Assembly: GCF_022581195.2 (NCBI RefSeq)
Contig: NC_061461.1
Location: 9,858,001-9,922,000 of the forward strand
Length of the DNA stretch: 64,000 nucleotides
Direction: 5' to 3'
Source: Helicoverpa zea
Taxonomy: Eukaryota; Arthropoda; Insecta; Lepidoptera; Noctuidae
Shown here in pieces: positions 10,401 to 22,048 of this stretch. Each line of letters begins with the position of its first letter. Positions within the stretch are counted from its first letter, which is position 1. Both the position numbers and the translations under genes were made by a program. The notes below the pieces were generated by a model that saw nothing but the letters and a program-made list of their open reading frames with translations, was not told the origin of the DNA and did not search any database.

Positions 10401-13400
10401 TTACTACGAAGAAGTCAATAACGTCAGGTAGTTTGTTTGGATCACTTGGCCAGTTCGTGGGCTCTGCCGTCGAAATTGTTGTGAGGTTATTTTCATCCAA
10501 ACTTTTCTTAAGCTCTCTTCCTCTGGTATTCGTGAGTCTAGACGCCCAGTGGATGTTTTTGGCATTCCAGTCTCCTCCAGCTATAAACCGTGTACCTAGA
10601 TGGTCAAACAGTTCATCATACTGCTCTTTTATGATTTTATGTTTAGGCGGGCAATATATGGCAGACACATTAAAAGTGCCATTACGATCTGCTATACCTA
10701 CAGTAGCTGCTTGTATGTGCTCTTTTTTGAACTGTGGATGCTCTTGGTGTTGAATACATGATCGTACTATGATGGCTGCTCCGGCATGTCCAGTACCATC
10801 TGGGTGGTTAGTGGCATATATATTATAGTTTTGTATCTTGATGCATGTTTTCGCGGTAAGGTGGGTATCTGATACAAGTAGGAAGTCTATGTTGTGGGTG
10901 TGGAGAAGTACTTCAACCTCATATTTATTTGGAGCTAGTCCATCTAGGTTCCAGGTAGCAATCTTTAATGATGTCATTTTGTTGACTTGGACAGTAGTGT
11001 TGTCATGAGACTAATAAGGGTACTCATCTGTTGGAGGAGAAGTTCAAACATTGAAGATTGTTTTAAAAGCATTTGTTCGATTCTATTACTTGTTGAAGTA
11101 TCAGCTTCTTGTTCAGGTGTTTTAGCTTTCAATATGTCAGCGTAACTCATTGGTTTACGGTTAGGGTCTGTGTTTGTTCGTTGTTCTTTGATAAGATCTA
11201 ATGTATTATTAGATGGATCCGTCGGAGACTGCTTGTTATGGCCGATAGCTGCCTGCGGATTCCTTCTGGCAATATGCTCCGATTGTTTGCTTGATCTTCT
11301 AGCGAGTATCTCCTTATAACAACTTTGTGCAACATGGCTTGCAATCTGTGACCATCTCTCACATTCTTGTAATCAGTAACAGATACAATCAATGCGTGGT
11401 CAACATGAATACCCGAATTGTTAAAGTTTTAATAATGGAAGATTTCTGAATGACTGTCAGTACTCCTATCATAGGGAAATGCATGTTATCTGCCAATCTC
11501 TTACCGGGGGAGCCGATTAACTTGGTTGAGTCAGATAGGCTGATCCCCAACATAGTTGTGGAAAGGGTAGGCAAATGAGTCAATTTAAATCGACATAATA
11601 ACACTAACTAAATCATCATCTCCCGAGCCTTTTGCCAACTATGTTGGGGTCAGCTTCCAGTCCGGATGCAGCTAGTGTTTTACAAGGAGCGACTGCTTAT
11701 CTGATCTCCTCAACCCAGTTACCCGGGAAAACCTCTAACCTCTTGGTAAGACTGACGTCAGACTAACTGGCTTCTGATTAACCGTCATGACTGCCAAGGA
11801 TATTAAATGACAGTTTAACGTGCCCTCCGAAACACAGTCATTGGTGTCCAAGATATACGTAGAAAGTACATACAAACTAACTTAAGTAATAAAGAAAATA
11901 AAAACTGCAATATCAACGTACGCAGACCTTGAACAGGAAGTTCTTCTTATGATCTGGACCGCATTCGAAGCAGAGGTTATATTCAGGCGGTCCTAGTTTT
12001 TGTTTGGAACAATATTCGCCCAGTAGGGACACTGGGTGTTTGCCACCCGCGACGAGAGGCGCGGGGCCTCGGAGGCGTCCTGTGCGTTGTGGTTTCATCT
12101 GCAAAGAATTTTTTGGTGTATTATTGAAGCAATTTAATTTATAGAACTGGGCATTCCTCACGATTATGCTAATTTCAGAGGGGAGCTTATGTGCCCGGAT
12201 TAAGACTATCTGGTTCTTTGGGGTCTAACTAAGCTACCTTAGTGCATTTTTTTTTATTAATTTCTCTTAGTCTATTATTTATAGAATTAGGATAATATAT
12301 TGGTAGTGAAACTAAAGTGCTATAGTTTCCAAACAAGCAAAACGTGTCAAAATTAAAACAAAAAATCTTAAAGTAAAATAAAAAAAAAACTAAATAAATT
12401 GCGATTACTTACACCTCTACTGCGTCTACAGCTACTGACCTCTTCTTTGGCCTGTAGACCTCTAGTGTCCAACTTGACCTCTAGGAGTAAAGGCTGGAGA
12501 GTTCCAGTGCCTTCCTTACCCAACCCCTGGCCTGGAGTCCAGCCCATTTTCTGGAGTAAGTGCATACCCATGCCCCCTTCGACGGGCGCGGCTCGAACGA
12601 GTTGGTCCTATACATAATGGAATATATTAGAGAACGTATTGATTGCCGTGAATATTTTCAATTGCTTTGGCAGTCAAAAAAATGATCTTTTTTACGGGTA
12701 CATTATTTACCTAACTGATGAGAAATTTAAGGAAAAGAGCTTTTCAAAAGGTAAGTTTTATGCTTGTACATAAGGATCTCAACTCGATCTATCAAGTCAG
12801 AACACTGAAGAGTTCTCATTCACCATTGCGATCTCCACTTAATATTCACAATAAATAAAGTTCATGTTTGTTTAAGATTGCATCCCTTCCCGTATTATAC
12901 TTACCTCTTTGATTACATTGTAAGGTTAGCACCTATCATCGTAGACATCGACGTGCACGCATCTCCTTATCACTTAAAAGCTGCAACAAATATTCATGAA
13001 TTCCCCATTTCAGCCATACTTTTCTTTGAGTCATCCAAAAAATTACACGAATTTTATGATAGTGCATTTTTTCCTAACAAAAGACGCCTTTTTACAGACT
13101 TGTCTTGGCCATCATTTATAAAGGTGGATGGTTGTGCAAAACTTCGCACATAGCTTTGCACAAATGTTGGAAATGGCCATACTTTAATCTTAGACATTTG
13201 GAGATAGCTCAAAGAATCGGTTGGCTTCAACAATTTGGAGACTGACTAAAAATATTTAAAACTGAATCTAAAAGGAATCTTCCTGTCTGGGAAGAGAGTC
13301 TCTATTTCCTTTTATTTATCTGACTCAAAAAAATATTTAATCAAGAGTCTAAAGGGCCAAAAGAACGATTTAGATATTACTTTAAAAACTGAAATAAATA

Positions 13401-16400
13401 ACACAAATACACCAAACCACTGATGTGGTGTGTGTATCCAGTATCAGGAATAGGTAACTACAAAATATTTCTCTTACGAAATTAAATACAAAAGAAAGAA
13501 AATCTAAAACAAACAAGTCAGTCATAACCAAGGGGAAAACTGAATATCTGTATGCAATCTTTGGTAATGATGATTGACATGCCAAAGGGGATTGGCATGA
13601 GAATTACCATCACGTTAGAAGAATAGTGCGGTGTAACGAGCGAACTGCAAAGTTCAACCGTTACACGAACCAGAAATGTACGGAGACAGTGATGGTTGCA
13701 GCAACAAATAATCAGTACATTATATAGTATGGTTAAATATTAATATTATGAAATAGTGTTAACAACAATATAGTACGAGATAAAGCAATTGATGCAATCG
13801 TTCTTTCAATAAATTGCTGTCCTAGAGTGAGTTCAAAGATAAACATTTAAAATATAATAGTTTGCAAAATAGTGCATATATGTATAATACACAAATATGT
13901 CTGAACAAACTACAAGTATTTTATATGCAATACAACATTGATATAGTGAGAAAAAATTACCACTTCCCGGTAGTCAACAGTAAGATTCAGTAACACTTGC
14001 CCGTGCATCAAAAAGTGAAGCATTTTCAAAGCTTTAGTTTAGTAGAATACATAGATATACAAAAATATAGCATAGTTTACGAAAATACTGATAGTAAAAA
14101 ACTAAGTTGTTGCAACCATCACAATAATATTGAAAAAGGTCAGAAAGTATAATACAACATGTATTATAAGTTCTGACCAAACGGTCGACCGCGCAGTGAC
14201 CGTGGATCCTGACCGGCGAGGCAATCAGCTGAAAGAAAAGTCATTGCCACACTATTAAAGTATTGAACGAAACCATTTGCCCTCACTGGCAGTATTGGTA
14301 GGCTGTATGGAGTTTAATTTTGCCCTTATAACTTTCCCAATACTGTAACACTTAAACTTGATTCATTTGGAATCGTCAATCCATATTGAATGTTGTGTAG
14401 TTAAGGTAATAATTGAACCAATAATGAAGAAATTTGGTATATACTGAGATAACGATTTGATGACAACGATTAAACAAGAAACTACTTAAATAATGTACAA
14501 AATAGTATAAAGTATCCTATAGACCGGACGGAACCTGTCGGTTTTTTAGAGCATTTTCTACTATCTACTTACCTTTATTATTTTGAAGGATTAGATAATA
14601 ATGTTTTGGAAATATAAAGTGCTTACTCATCGCCGTGTGTAACAGCTTAGTAGATAAGAAAATATGCAACAATCAATTATGATAAAAGATTCATCAAGAT
14701 TGAATCTCGTGTGGAAAAGAATTCTTATCGGTTTCTATAATTTTGAATATGTTATTATAGGTAAGTTTCCTCATACATTTGTAAACAAAATTAAAAACAA
14801 TACATTGTACTCAATAGACCAGATGAGCATTAATTAGGTTTCGTTTGATACTTTAATGCATATTTTATGTTTTTCTCCTAAAAGTGTATTGTTCTTTCAT
14901 AATCAATATAATTTACTACATAAAATTTCATTTTCATTCGTATAAACCACTCCAACATATTTGTGGTTTCTTCATTGGTGTCTTATTTGAGTAAAATACT
15001 AAAAAATATTCTAGAAGTTTCAGAGCCCAGGAAAAACATTAAACCCATTTAACCAAGGCATGGTAGATGGACCATTAAAGACATCGTCATTCCAACAACA
15101 GTATGATATATTTATTTTGAGCCTTAAACATCGTTCACAAGGTTTAACCGCAGTTCTAATACATTAAGTTTTACTTCAGCAATCCGCCTCAAACTAACTC
15201 ATGAAAATGAAAGAACAATTTCACTGACACACAATAAAAATGCAGCAATATAGCAATATTTATTGAAGTACGATTGTATGTGAATGTGTACCTTTTTGGC
15301 CCAAGCTTGTGTACCGCTAGCGAGTTCCCTCGGCGTCAGTATCTGTGCTCCGGTGGAGCCGGTGAACTGGCCCAGTGACGATTCACCCGCTGACCAACCA
15401 AACTGAGAAAACAATAACAAAAGTTAGAAAGGGATTTTGATAATAATATACTTCTTATAAAGAGATCTATCTTGAGAATCATACAATTTTCTTTTGTGTG
15501 TGTTTGTCGGTGTTCCAAGTTCTTTCGGGTCGCGAGTGAAACGGCAGGAAAAATATTGTGAGGTTTAGTTCCAATCAACTTACACTCAACAAATGATGTA
15601 ATCGGGTGTGGGTAATATGTAGGCAGAAAGACGGAGTTATACAAGGCGAATAGCACCATCAATTGTCTAGTCTTCATATGGTTAAGATATAAAATCAAAT
15701 AATGGAATTATTCACAATATTTACACAAAAAATAATAATAAAAAACACTTACACCATGTGTAGTAAAGAGTTCACTCTCCTCCTGCTCCTTGCGAATAAT
15801 AGACAGCTTCTGTGATACCAGCGACGCTACGTCTTGCTGTAAGATGATGCCTTTTATTAATATAACATAATATATACAGAATAAATACACCTGTATACAG
15901 CAAGAAAGTAAGTAGATGTAAGTAATAATTGAACTAGGTTTGTTGTATCTGATCATCTATTCTTCATCAGATTTATTAGTCAAAAAACAAATATAGAATC
16001 TCTGAATTCAGAGAAACCCTCCTATTTTTGAAAGGCGGTTTCTGAGACATGAAACTCAAGTGATGTTTAAAGTTGAGTTCGGAATAATAATAAAAATAGT
16101 GAATAACTTACAATCCGCACCATCTTCTGAGCATCAACCCCGGGCGGGTAGGCCTGCGGGCCGGGCGCCGGTAACGCAGGTATTGACGGCACAGAGTTCA
16201 GCTCTGAAAACATAGCATTTATTTATAATTTGCTTCCTTGTATCTTCGACATATAAAATGCAATTTAATACACTAATTATCTTAATATACACACGACATG
16301 ACAACGGAAAGCGGGTTTCATTTTTATATGAAACAACATAAAAACCGCTGGACGGATTTGGCTGAAAATTAGAGAGGATTTAACTTAGATTCGGGAGGTT

Positions 16401-19400
16401 TTAGGATAGTTTTTGTCACCATCCGGCTACGGGACGCGGGTGAAACCGCGGGCGAAAGCTAGTTTACAATGTAATTGAAAAGCAGCTGCTTAAAATAAAT
16501 AGGCAAGTTTGAATTAAGATAAATCAAAGCTATGTGATCTGTGGACAATTACTTTTCCTTTTCTGTTTCCCGTTTTAAGAGAATCAACATAAATGATACC
16601 GTTTGGTGAAAACCGCATGAGAACACGATTAGTAGTTTTGATTTTATCGCGAACTGACCAGACACAAAGACAATGACGGCTAATAAAATAGTACGGAAGA
16701 AGAAAATATGTTGCGCCGACCCCAAATAAGATTGGGATAAGGGTAAAGGATAATGATGATAATTGTAAACACTTACGACTTCCCGACGTGAAGCTTTTCA
16801 TATAAGGTGGTGGACTCAAAGACCGTTCAGATATTCTGCAACAAAAGTACAATTTTATAATTAAAATATTCATGTCTTTAAGTATGTACAAACCCATGTG
16901 ATATAGTTTACTTACTTGGCAATTTCAGTGCATGTGTTTGAGGCAGCTGTAGTACTTGATTTTGATTTGGATGAACTACTGCTGCTTGAATTCAGTTTCG
17001 CTACTTGCTGCAATTTAACAAAAAACATAATTTTTATATCATAAATCATATTATTTATGAAAATAACCCATAAAGCAAATTGTAACTATAAAAGTAATTA
17101 TATAATATTATAATAAAAATTGATCTTTAATTACCATGTCCTTCTTAGGCGGCGAAACGGGCACCCATTCTGATGCCTTTTCTCTATGTTGTGACCCTGA
17201 AGACACTGGGAACTGAAGTCTTAATTCCTCCTTATTGGCTATCGGTAGAGGATTCGTCTTTATGGGTAGTGGAGCGCCTCCCTAAAAAAGGTTAGTTGTT
17301 ATCAATGTGTTATGTTGACACTGAAATTATTTACCAGTTTTCGGTAATAAACAGGCCGAAATTCAGCTCAAATAATTCTTTTCATAGTAACATTAATCAA
17401 CATTGTAGAATCAAATGTACATAATAATAGTATAAATGCTGAATAACTTTGTTTTGTTAAGAGAAATAAACAGGCTTCTATTTAGACGTTGTTCCTTCCG
17501 GCTACGCATAAAGTCGCAGGCTGTAACTCTAAAATTGGTATAACAAAGTGTAAATATTCCTGTTTGTATCTGTGGGAAAGTTAATTTTTATTCTGCTATT
17601 GCACATGGTATTTATTCATCAGCATTAATTCATTCATCTATTTCACAACTGCATTTCATTAGTTGAAATTAATTGCTTATTACAATCACCTCTTATGAAA
17701 TATTGATTCATAGTTGACTGAATGTGTTGCAAGCTACGGATTTTAGGTCAGTAGAGTAGAATATTTTAGTCATTAATATACTGTTATAATTATTAGGTAG
17801 TCACTTTTTTCTTTCAATCTATAATGGTACATAATCCCTAAAAAGTGTTTCATTTCATGGCATACTATGACCTAAAAAAAAATAATCATGAGCCTACTGG
17901 TTCTAATTTCGTAATATTTTCTTTAAACTTTGTTACTGATATATTTAAATTATTTATTGTTGGTCACACAAACCCTCATTACTTATTTAATATTACGAAA
18001 TAATATAATAAATATACTCACCCTTATATTCATAACAATAGGAGCCTTCTCTTTAACTAGGAAGGGATGATGGAAAGCGAGCGTGTCTTCGTTCTCGCTC
18101 ATATCATCGTCGTTGGATGAGACTGACGACAGTTCACCAAGTGCCTCCTTCTTTGACAAATGCTTGCAGAAGTCCGTCAACTCGTCGACTGATTTACCTG
18201 TGAACAATTTATTGGAAATATGAAGATTTTTCTTTATAAAAACAAAAATGCTCAGGTCTTTGATAAAACATGATTGGCTGACCATTTTTGCAATGATCAA
18301 TGTTTGTTAAAACAAGTATTTAAGCTATGCAGACTAACATTTATTTTGTTGCATGTTTCCAGTTTTCTTGTCAAAAGCTCTAAATGTAGAACTTTTTGGG
18401 GTTCCATAAATGAACAAATGAAAACGAAGAAAAAAAATGAATTCTTATAATTTTACTTGAGTTATGTTCAGCACACACGAAGCCAGTTTGGTATGAACTT
18501 CAATCTAAATTGGTTAACTTGTTTCTAACACTATATAAAAATACATGCTTAAAAATCTCCCTAGCTCTATGTCTACAGAAGTGACAAATACACAAAATCA
18601 ATATCTCACCTCCAGACTGTATAGCAGCCATCACTTGGTTCCTCGTATGCGGTGGCAACGCGGCTGCCCCGGCAGGCACCGCGCCATTCTTGAGCATATT
18701 GATGGCATTCCTTCTAGCCACTTCTAGTAATCGCTTCTTTTCACTATCCGCTAGTTTCACTCCCGTTGGAGACCTTGAATAAATGACAGATAAATTAAAA
18801 TTGGACTAATAAATAATATACCTAATATATTTCGGACAAGTTAAATCCATTTAAATTACATCACCGAATTCCAATTAAATTACCCATATAAAAAAAAAGA
18901 GAAAAAAATTACAAAACTGGAACTTTCTGTGTAAGCATCACATAAATAGTGAAATTGAAAATATATTGAAGTAATTTTAAGTGATACACTTCAGTTGATT
19001 CGAGGCAATCATAAAATGTCATGGTAAATATTTTTAATGACATTTTAATATGCTTAGACAATGTAATAGGATATGCATAGCAAAGTTTCTCGATTAACTT
19101 GACTGCATAGATTAACTGCATAAAGGCAGCAGAAACAGTGTAATTTAATTACACGATGAAACCTTTCCAAAGCCAATGATGCTTGATTTGTTTTTTTTTC
19201 ACTACTAAAAATGCAGTTTTACTTTGAAAATTAATACATTGATGTTATTCTATGACCACACCAGACCAGTTTTACTTTCCCTCATGTCCAAAAAAGTGGA
19301 TACTCTGTGGTGTAGTAGGCTACGTAAGTACCTACGCTTATATAAATTTCCACATACCTAGATCTCCTCCTTCCACTATGTCTAGGCGAGAGTCGCCTAG

Positions 19401-21389
19401 TCCTATGCCGTGACCTTGACCTCGACCTTCGTCTGGAACGCGACCTTGACCTCCTACGAGACCTTGAAGTAGATCTGTGACGTGATCGACTGCTGTGTCG
19501 AGTCTTGGAGCTGGATCTATGATGGTGCTTTCTTGATGTTGACGATGAACGCCTGGATTTACTTCCAGACCTGCATAAAGGTTAAAGTATTAATTAATTC
19601 AATATTAAGTAGTTTTTAAAGATACAGTACATGGTCACATTCATAACTTCATTGAAGTGTTAAAAACAGTAACTCTATGCAATATGGTATAACACACATT
19701 ACGACATCACAGATGTTTCACGTCAAATTGTATACTTATTTAGTTTAAATAAATAATAAAAAAAAAACAATTATTCTATCGAAACAATAAATGAAAATGG
19801 CATTATTTTAAGATTCTCTATCAAATGAATATGACAACTTTATTTATTTTTGACCTAGTCAACTAACTATAATTGTGTAGTGTTGAAATGACCAAAGTAC
19901 TTGAAAAAACGGTTGATCATTGAAGATTTGTATAAGACTATTTTTAAAATCTAGTAAGCAAAACAATAAATAAGTTATTGAAATCCTGTAAAAGACTATT
20001 TGGTAGGCTGTAGCAAATGATTATCTGGGTAATCAGTTTTGTAGGATATTTTGCCAAAGTTACAGTATTATCATATCACACTCTCTTGGGCAAGTGTATG
20101 AGGGAATCATATGTTTAGGATATCATCTATATAATATCTGTATGTTGCTACTGGAAGTTGCTCTCACCCAGATATGATATTAAAAATAAAGTAAATTAAA
20201 AGTGTACCTCTTAGGAGATTTGCTTTTTTCTTTCCGAGATGTTTTCGATGAACTTTCAGTCTTTTTACTCTTCTTCGCAGCAAGTTTTGCTTCTTCACAG
20301 ATGTCACTGTAGGTAAATAACACACAAAATTGCATCAGTCATAATTACCTAATTAGTCTAATCGTAGAATAACTGTTTCACAGCATAATAAGAGTATAAA
20401 CATCATTTTTAACTGCATGTGGTATTAAATTGAGATGTCAATATTTAATTTTGTATATTGGTACTTTGATGTATATGGAAAGGTTAGGATTTGACACACC
20501 CAGATGTTTTAAAATGAGACAGACAAAGAACATTTTCAAATGTGAAGAATACTTACTGTTTCAATTCTTCTTCTGCTTGCTTCTTGAGTATACCCCCAGG
20601 ATCTGAGGTTTTAGGGAATTGAGAGTTGCAAACAACTTCTTTCTCAGTACTACTTGATGAATCTGTATATTCCCCTTCCTCATACTTTTCTGCTCTCTTT
20701 CTAGCCTCTTCTTCAGCCTTCTTAACAGTCTCTTCATACACAGTACTGAATTTTAGATTCTTTATTTGAATTTTACCCTTAGATTTATCACTGTCCCCAT
20801 TATTCAGTTCAGCTTTCTTACTATCTAATTTTTGTCTCAAGTCTATTGTCTTATTACATTCTGGAGGCAAGGGAATGGGATGTGGAGGAGATAGGGATAA
20901 CTCACCTTCCTCTAATTTTATAGATACTGTATCTTTAACGTCCTTTTCGACCTTAACCTCTTTGGTTTTAACATCCTCTTTTTTTATTTCCTTTTCATGT
21001 TTAACTTTTTCATGCTTTACAATGTCGTTTTCAGGTTTGACTCTAACTGGTGTGAGCGGGTAAGGATAGGAAGGTGACCGGCTCTCTCGTGCACGCTTTT
21101 GAGACTTACTCTTTTTTCTTTTCTTCCGTTTGTGGGAGTACTCACTGTCGTCAGAACTGACACTGCTAGCGCTTCGACTGCGTTTCTTTTTCTCTTTTTT
21201 ATGCTTCTTCTTGCTTTTTTTAGATTTCTTCGAAGGAACTTCCTCTATTTTAGGTGGATCCGCGTTAAAAGCACTAAAAAGTTCAGAAAGAATCTCACTT
21301 GACGACTTTTTGGAATCATCTTTTTTCCTATCGGGAGTTGTCTTTTCCCTTTTGATTAATTGTTCAATTTTATCTATTAAGGTAGTCAT
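7425..21389 (-). CDS. Son: SON: RS-domain, G-patch and dsRNA-binding splicing cofactor
   Basis: A nuclear-speckle protein that helps splice weak introns. Fourteen exons join in frame: 21389-20557, 20306-20208, 19570-19358, 18773-18610, 18197-18022, 17281-17135, 17007-16916, 16835-16777, 16203-16112, 15836-15753, 15402-15292, 12607-12413, 12098-11928, 7535-7425. They give about 848 residues, far shorter than human SON because the long internal repeats are absent. Exon 1 is Lys/Ser-rich, exon 3 (about 311-381) is the RS domain, and exon 5 has the HHPF segment. Exon 6 has FPVSSGSQHR...EWVPV, exon 11 GQFTGSTGAQILT, and exon 12 the G-patch (GMHLLQKMGWTPGQGLGKEG). Exons 13-14 have GKHPVS, PEY, GPDHKKNFLFK and the dsRNA-binding end (NKKQAKADAAQLAL). 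Two donors are ambiguous: exon 12 may end at 12440, and exon 13 may run two codons further to a GTACGT. The 4.4-kb last intron holds a jockey LINE and SINEs. Confidence 0.95.
7638..7917 (+). mobile_element. SINE-like element with (GATG)n tail and 17-bp target duplication
   Basis: The element runs through 'actgtgtttcggatggcacg', 'ccgggtaactgggttgagga' and 'ccggttagactggaagccga' to a 'ggatggatgg' tail. TACTTGAACTAATTTGA stands immediately before it (7621-7637) and after it (7921-7937), a 17-bp target duplication as left by LINE machinery. The duplication can be extended by ATGG because that overlaps the tail. It lies in the last SON intron. Confidence 0.85.
8302..10977 (-). CDS. Jockey-type ORF2: AP-endonuclease/reverse transcriptase, 891 aa
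   Basis: LINE polymerase that nicks DNA and reverse-transcribes its own RNA. Residues 1-220 are the apurinic-type endonuclease (IATWNLDGLAPNK near the start; GGDWNAK with Asp136 and Asn138). Residues about 490-760 are the reverse transcriptase, with FLDIQQAFD (Asp582), AGVPQGSVLGP and FADD (Asp670, Asp671). The length matches jockey ORF2 (about 900), with no internal stop. The endonuclease is not canonical. The usual Ser-Asp-His before Pro-Val reads SSNYVPV at 209-215, so the conserved Asp and catalytic His are Asn and Tyr. The metal-binding Glu of SETH reads SDTH at Asp37. The polymerase looks sound and the endonuclease probably dead, so this copy is unlikely to move by itself. Its ATG overlaps the ORF1 stop as ATGA. 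Confidence 0.93.
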   Translation of the reverse strand: MTSLKIATWNLDGLAPNKYEVEVLLHTHNIDFLLVSDTHLTAKTCIKIQNYNIYATNHPDGTGHAGAAIIVRSCIQHQEHPQFKKEHIQAATVGIADRNGTFNVSAIYCPPKHKIIKEQYDELFDHLGTRFIAGGDWNAKNIHWASRLTNTRGRELKKSLDENNLTTISTAEPTNWPSDPNKLPDVIDFFVVKGLSRLFHQIETCLDASSNYVPVILTIGTTALNIGRTLKLYNRRTDWNAFRELLTERLDLNISLKTEDDIENAVKNLTAEIQVCCWKCTPEIAERPPQSKVYSETIRAKILEKRRLRRVWHTSRHPDDKRAFNRAIHELKHLICEANDMAMQTYLEGLSATKVTNYSLWKASKNLKRPLYHKPPLRKSDLGWAKSSLSKAETFASHLSQVFQPNKANPNTDETDIDVVLNQDLQLDLPLNSISPREIYRYIKLMDNNKAPGFDLVDKKVLEELPRKGIVYITILANAMLRVGYFPELWKVSQIIMIHKPGKPVHEVTSYRPISLLPVMSKLFEKCLLHRLTTALAEKSVIPDHQFGFRKEHATIEQVHRVCKTVRKSFEKGEYCSAAFLDIQQAFDRVWHKGLFYKIKNIILPHTFYAILKSYLSNRLFQVRENDCTSKFYNISAGVPQGSVLGPVLYTLYTSDLPQGSGVTIATFADDTALLTSSKCPIQASQILQRELNEMEKWLGKWRIAASVSKSVHVTFSLRKENCAPVTLNGMQLPHQTTVKYLGMHLDRKLTWHKHIQTKREEIKSKYRDLHWLLGRNSKLAVDNKLSIYKSILKPIWTYGIQLWGAASESKKMIIQRVQNYILKQISNAPWFSRMSDVHEVLGIPMVKEEVNLHAASYKIRLQKHPNQLAGQLTIPETIRRLKKRRDIFDI
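10974..11324 (-). pseudogene. C-terminal fragment of jockey ORF1 (gag-like)
   Basis: An open frame of 116 codons runs from the element's 5' break to TGA at 10976-10974. It begins CYKEILARRSSK, resembling the segment after the zinc knuckles of jockey ORF1 proteins, then has NRKPMSYADILK and a hydrophobic Leu/Met-rich end. The stop overlaps the ORF2 start by four bases, fitting stop-start reinitiation. The RNA-binding knuckles themselves are missing. Confidence 0.75.
11612..11855 (-). mobile_element. Second SINE-like copy, inverted relative to 7638-7917
   Basis: It reads 'atcatcatctcccgagcctt', 'gttggggtcagcttccagtc', 'ctcaacccagttacccggg' and 'gccctccgaaacacagtcat', the reverse complement of the 7.6-kb copy with scattered changes. 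Flanks 'actaactaa' and 'actaacttaa' may be a worn target duplication. It lies in the last SON intron, just outside the jockey insertion. Confidence 0.75.
12608..15291. other. SON intron 11, no further gene seen
   Basis: A 2.7-kb AT-rich intron between the FTGST exon and the G-patch exon. I find no exon-like frame, RNA gene or clear terminal repeats in it. Confidence 0.5.
16318..16463 (+). repeat. Helitron-like repeat with CTAGT end in a SON intron
   Basis: It has 'aaccgctggacggatttgg' and ends 'gggtgaaaccgcgggcgaa' followed by agctagt. The GC-rich near-palindrome just before CTAG fits a Helitron 3' end. It is related to the copies at 1136-1545 and 55905-55998. A short SINE-like tail in inverse orientation follows at about 16700-16760 ('gcgccgaccccaaataagat'). 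Confidence 0.55.
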
Positions 21390-22048
21390 CGCTAAAACAA
21401 GGTTGACTTCACCTTATTTACACATTATATACTTCACAGGACTAGTAACTGTGGCAACGCTTTACAAACACAAAAGGCAAAACGCAAACATTACACGATC
21501 GCCATGTTGCGAAATTAAATTTGACAATAAGTATGTATGAGCATGGCATGACATTTGGTTAAAGGTATTACCAGATCATAGATAAGTGTACAATTTATAC
21601 TCTGGCAACATTGCATTACTTTTTTTTAAGTTGTCTGAGATAAACTTAGATGTAATATACTATAAACAAGATTGCGCACTCTCAAAATATATATTTACGA
21701 AAATGAACTCTATTCCAACGCAATAAGGTACTAAGTTGGTTGCATAATACACAGAGGCAAATCCGAGCCGAGCGGGATAGTTAGAACGGAGGCAGTTTGT
21801 CTCTTTCTAACACCTTGCCAGCATAAAAAAATGTTGTGATCAAGTTTTTTTTGCCCAAAAAAACAATTGAATCACTTATATTTTTATCTTATTTTAACAA
21901 TTATTGAAAGTCAACAAATTAATAACAATCGCATTGATTTATTCGTATTTATTCTTAAAACATAAACAACATAAATTTTTATTTTCTAGCGGTAACCCTG
22001 AACATTCTTGGCGCGTAATCAGCATTTAAAATTTTGTTTATATTTTTT
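21390..22048. promoter_or_regulatory. SON upstream region
   Basis: 659 bp from the SON start codon to the 3' end of the LINE at 22049. No coding signal is visible. It must contain the SON promoter, but no TATA box or known core motif stands out, as is usual for housekeeping genes. Confidence 0.4.

Larger units (their letters stand above)
8181..11324 (-). mobile_element. 5'-truncated jockey-clade non-LTR retrotransposon in the last SON intron
   Basis: TTGTGCAACAT occurs at both ends (8170-8180 and 11325-11335) as an 11-bp target duplication. The 3' end, at 8181, is a short poly(A) on the minus strand. Inside are the C-terminal part of ORF1 and a full-length ORF2. The 5' cut falls within ORF1, as expected from aborted reverse transcription. 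It lies in the same orientation as SON. Confidence 0.9.
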
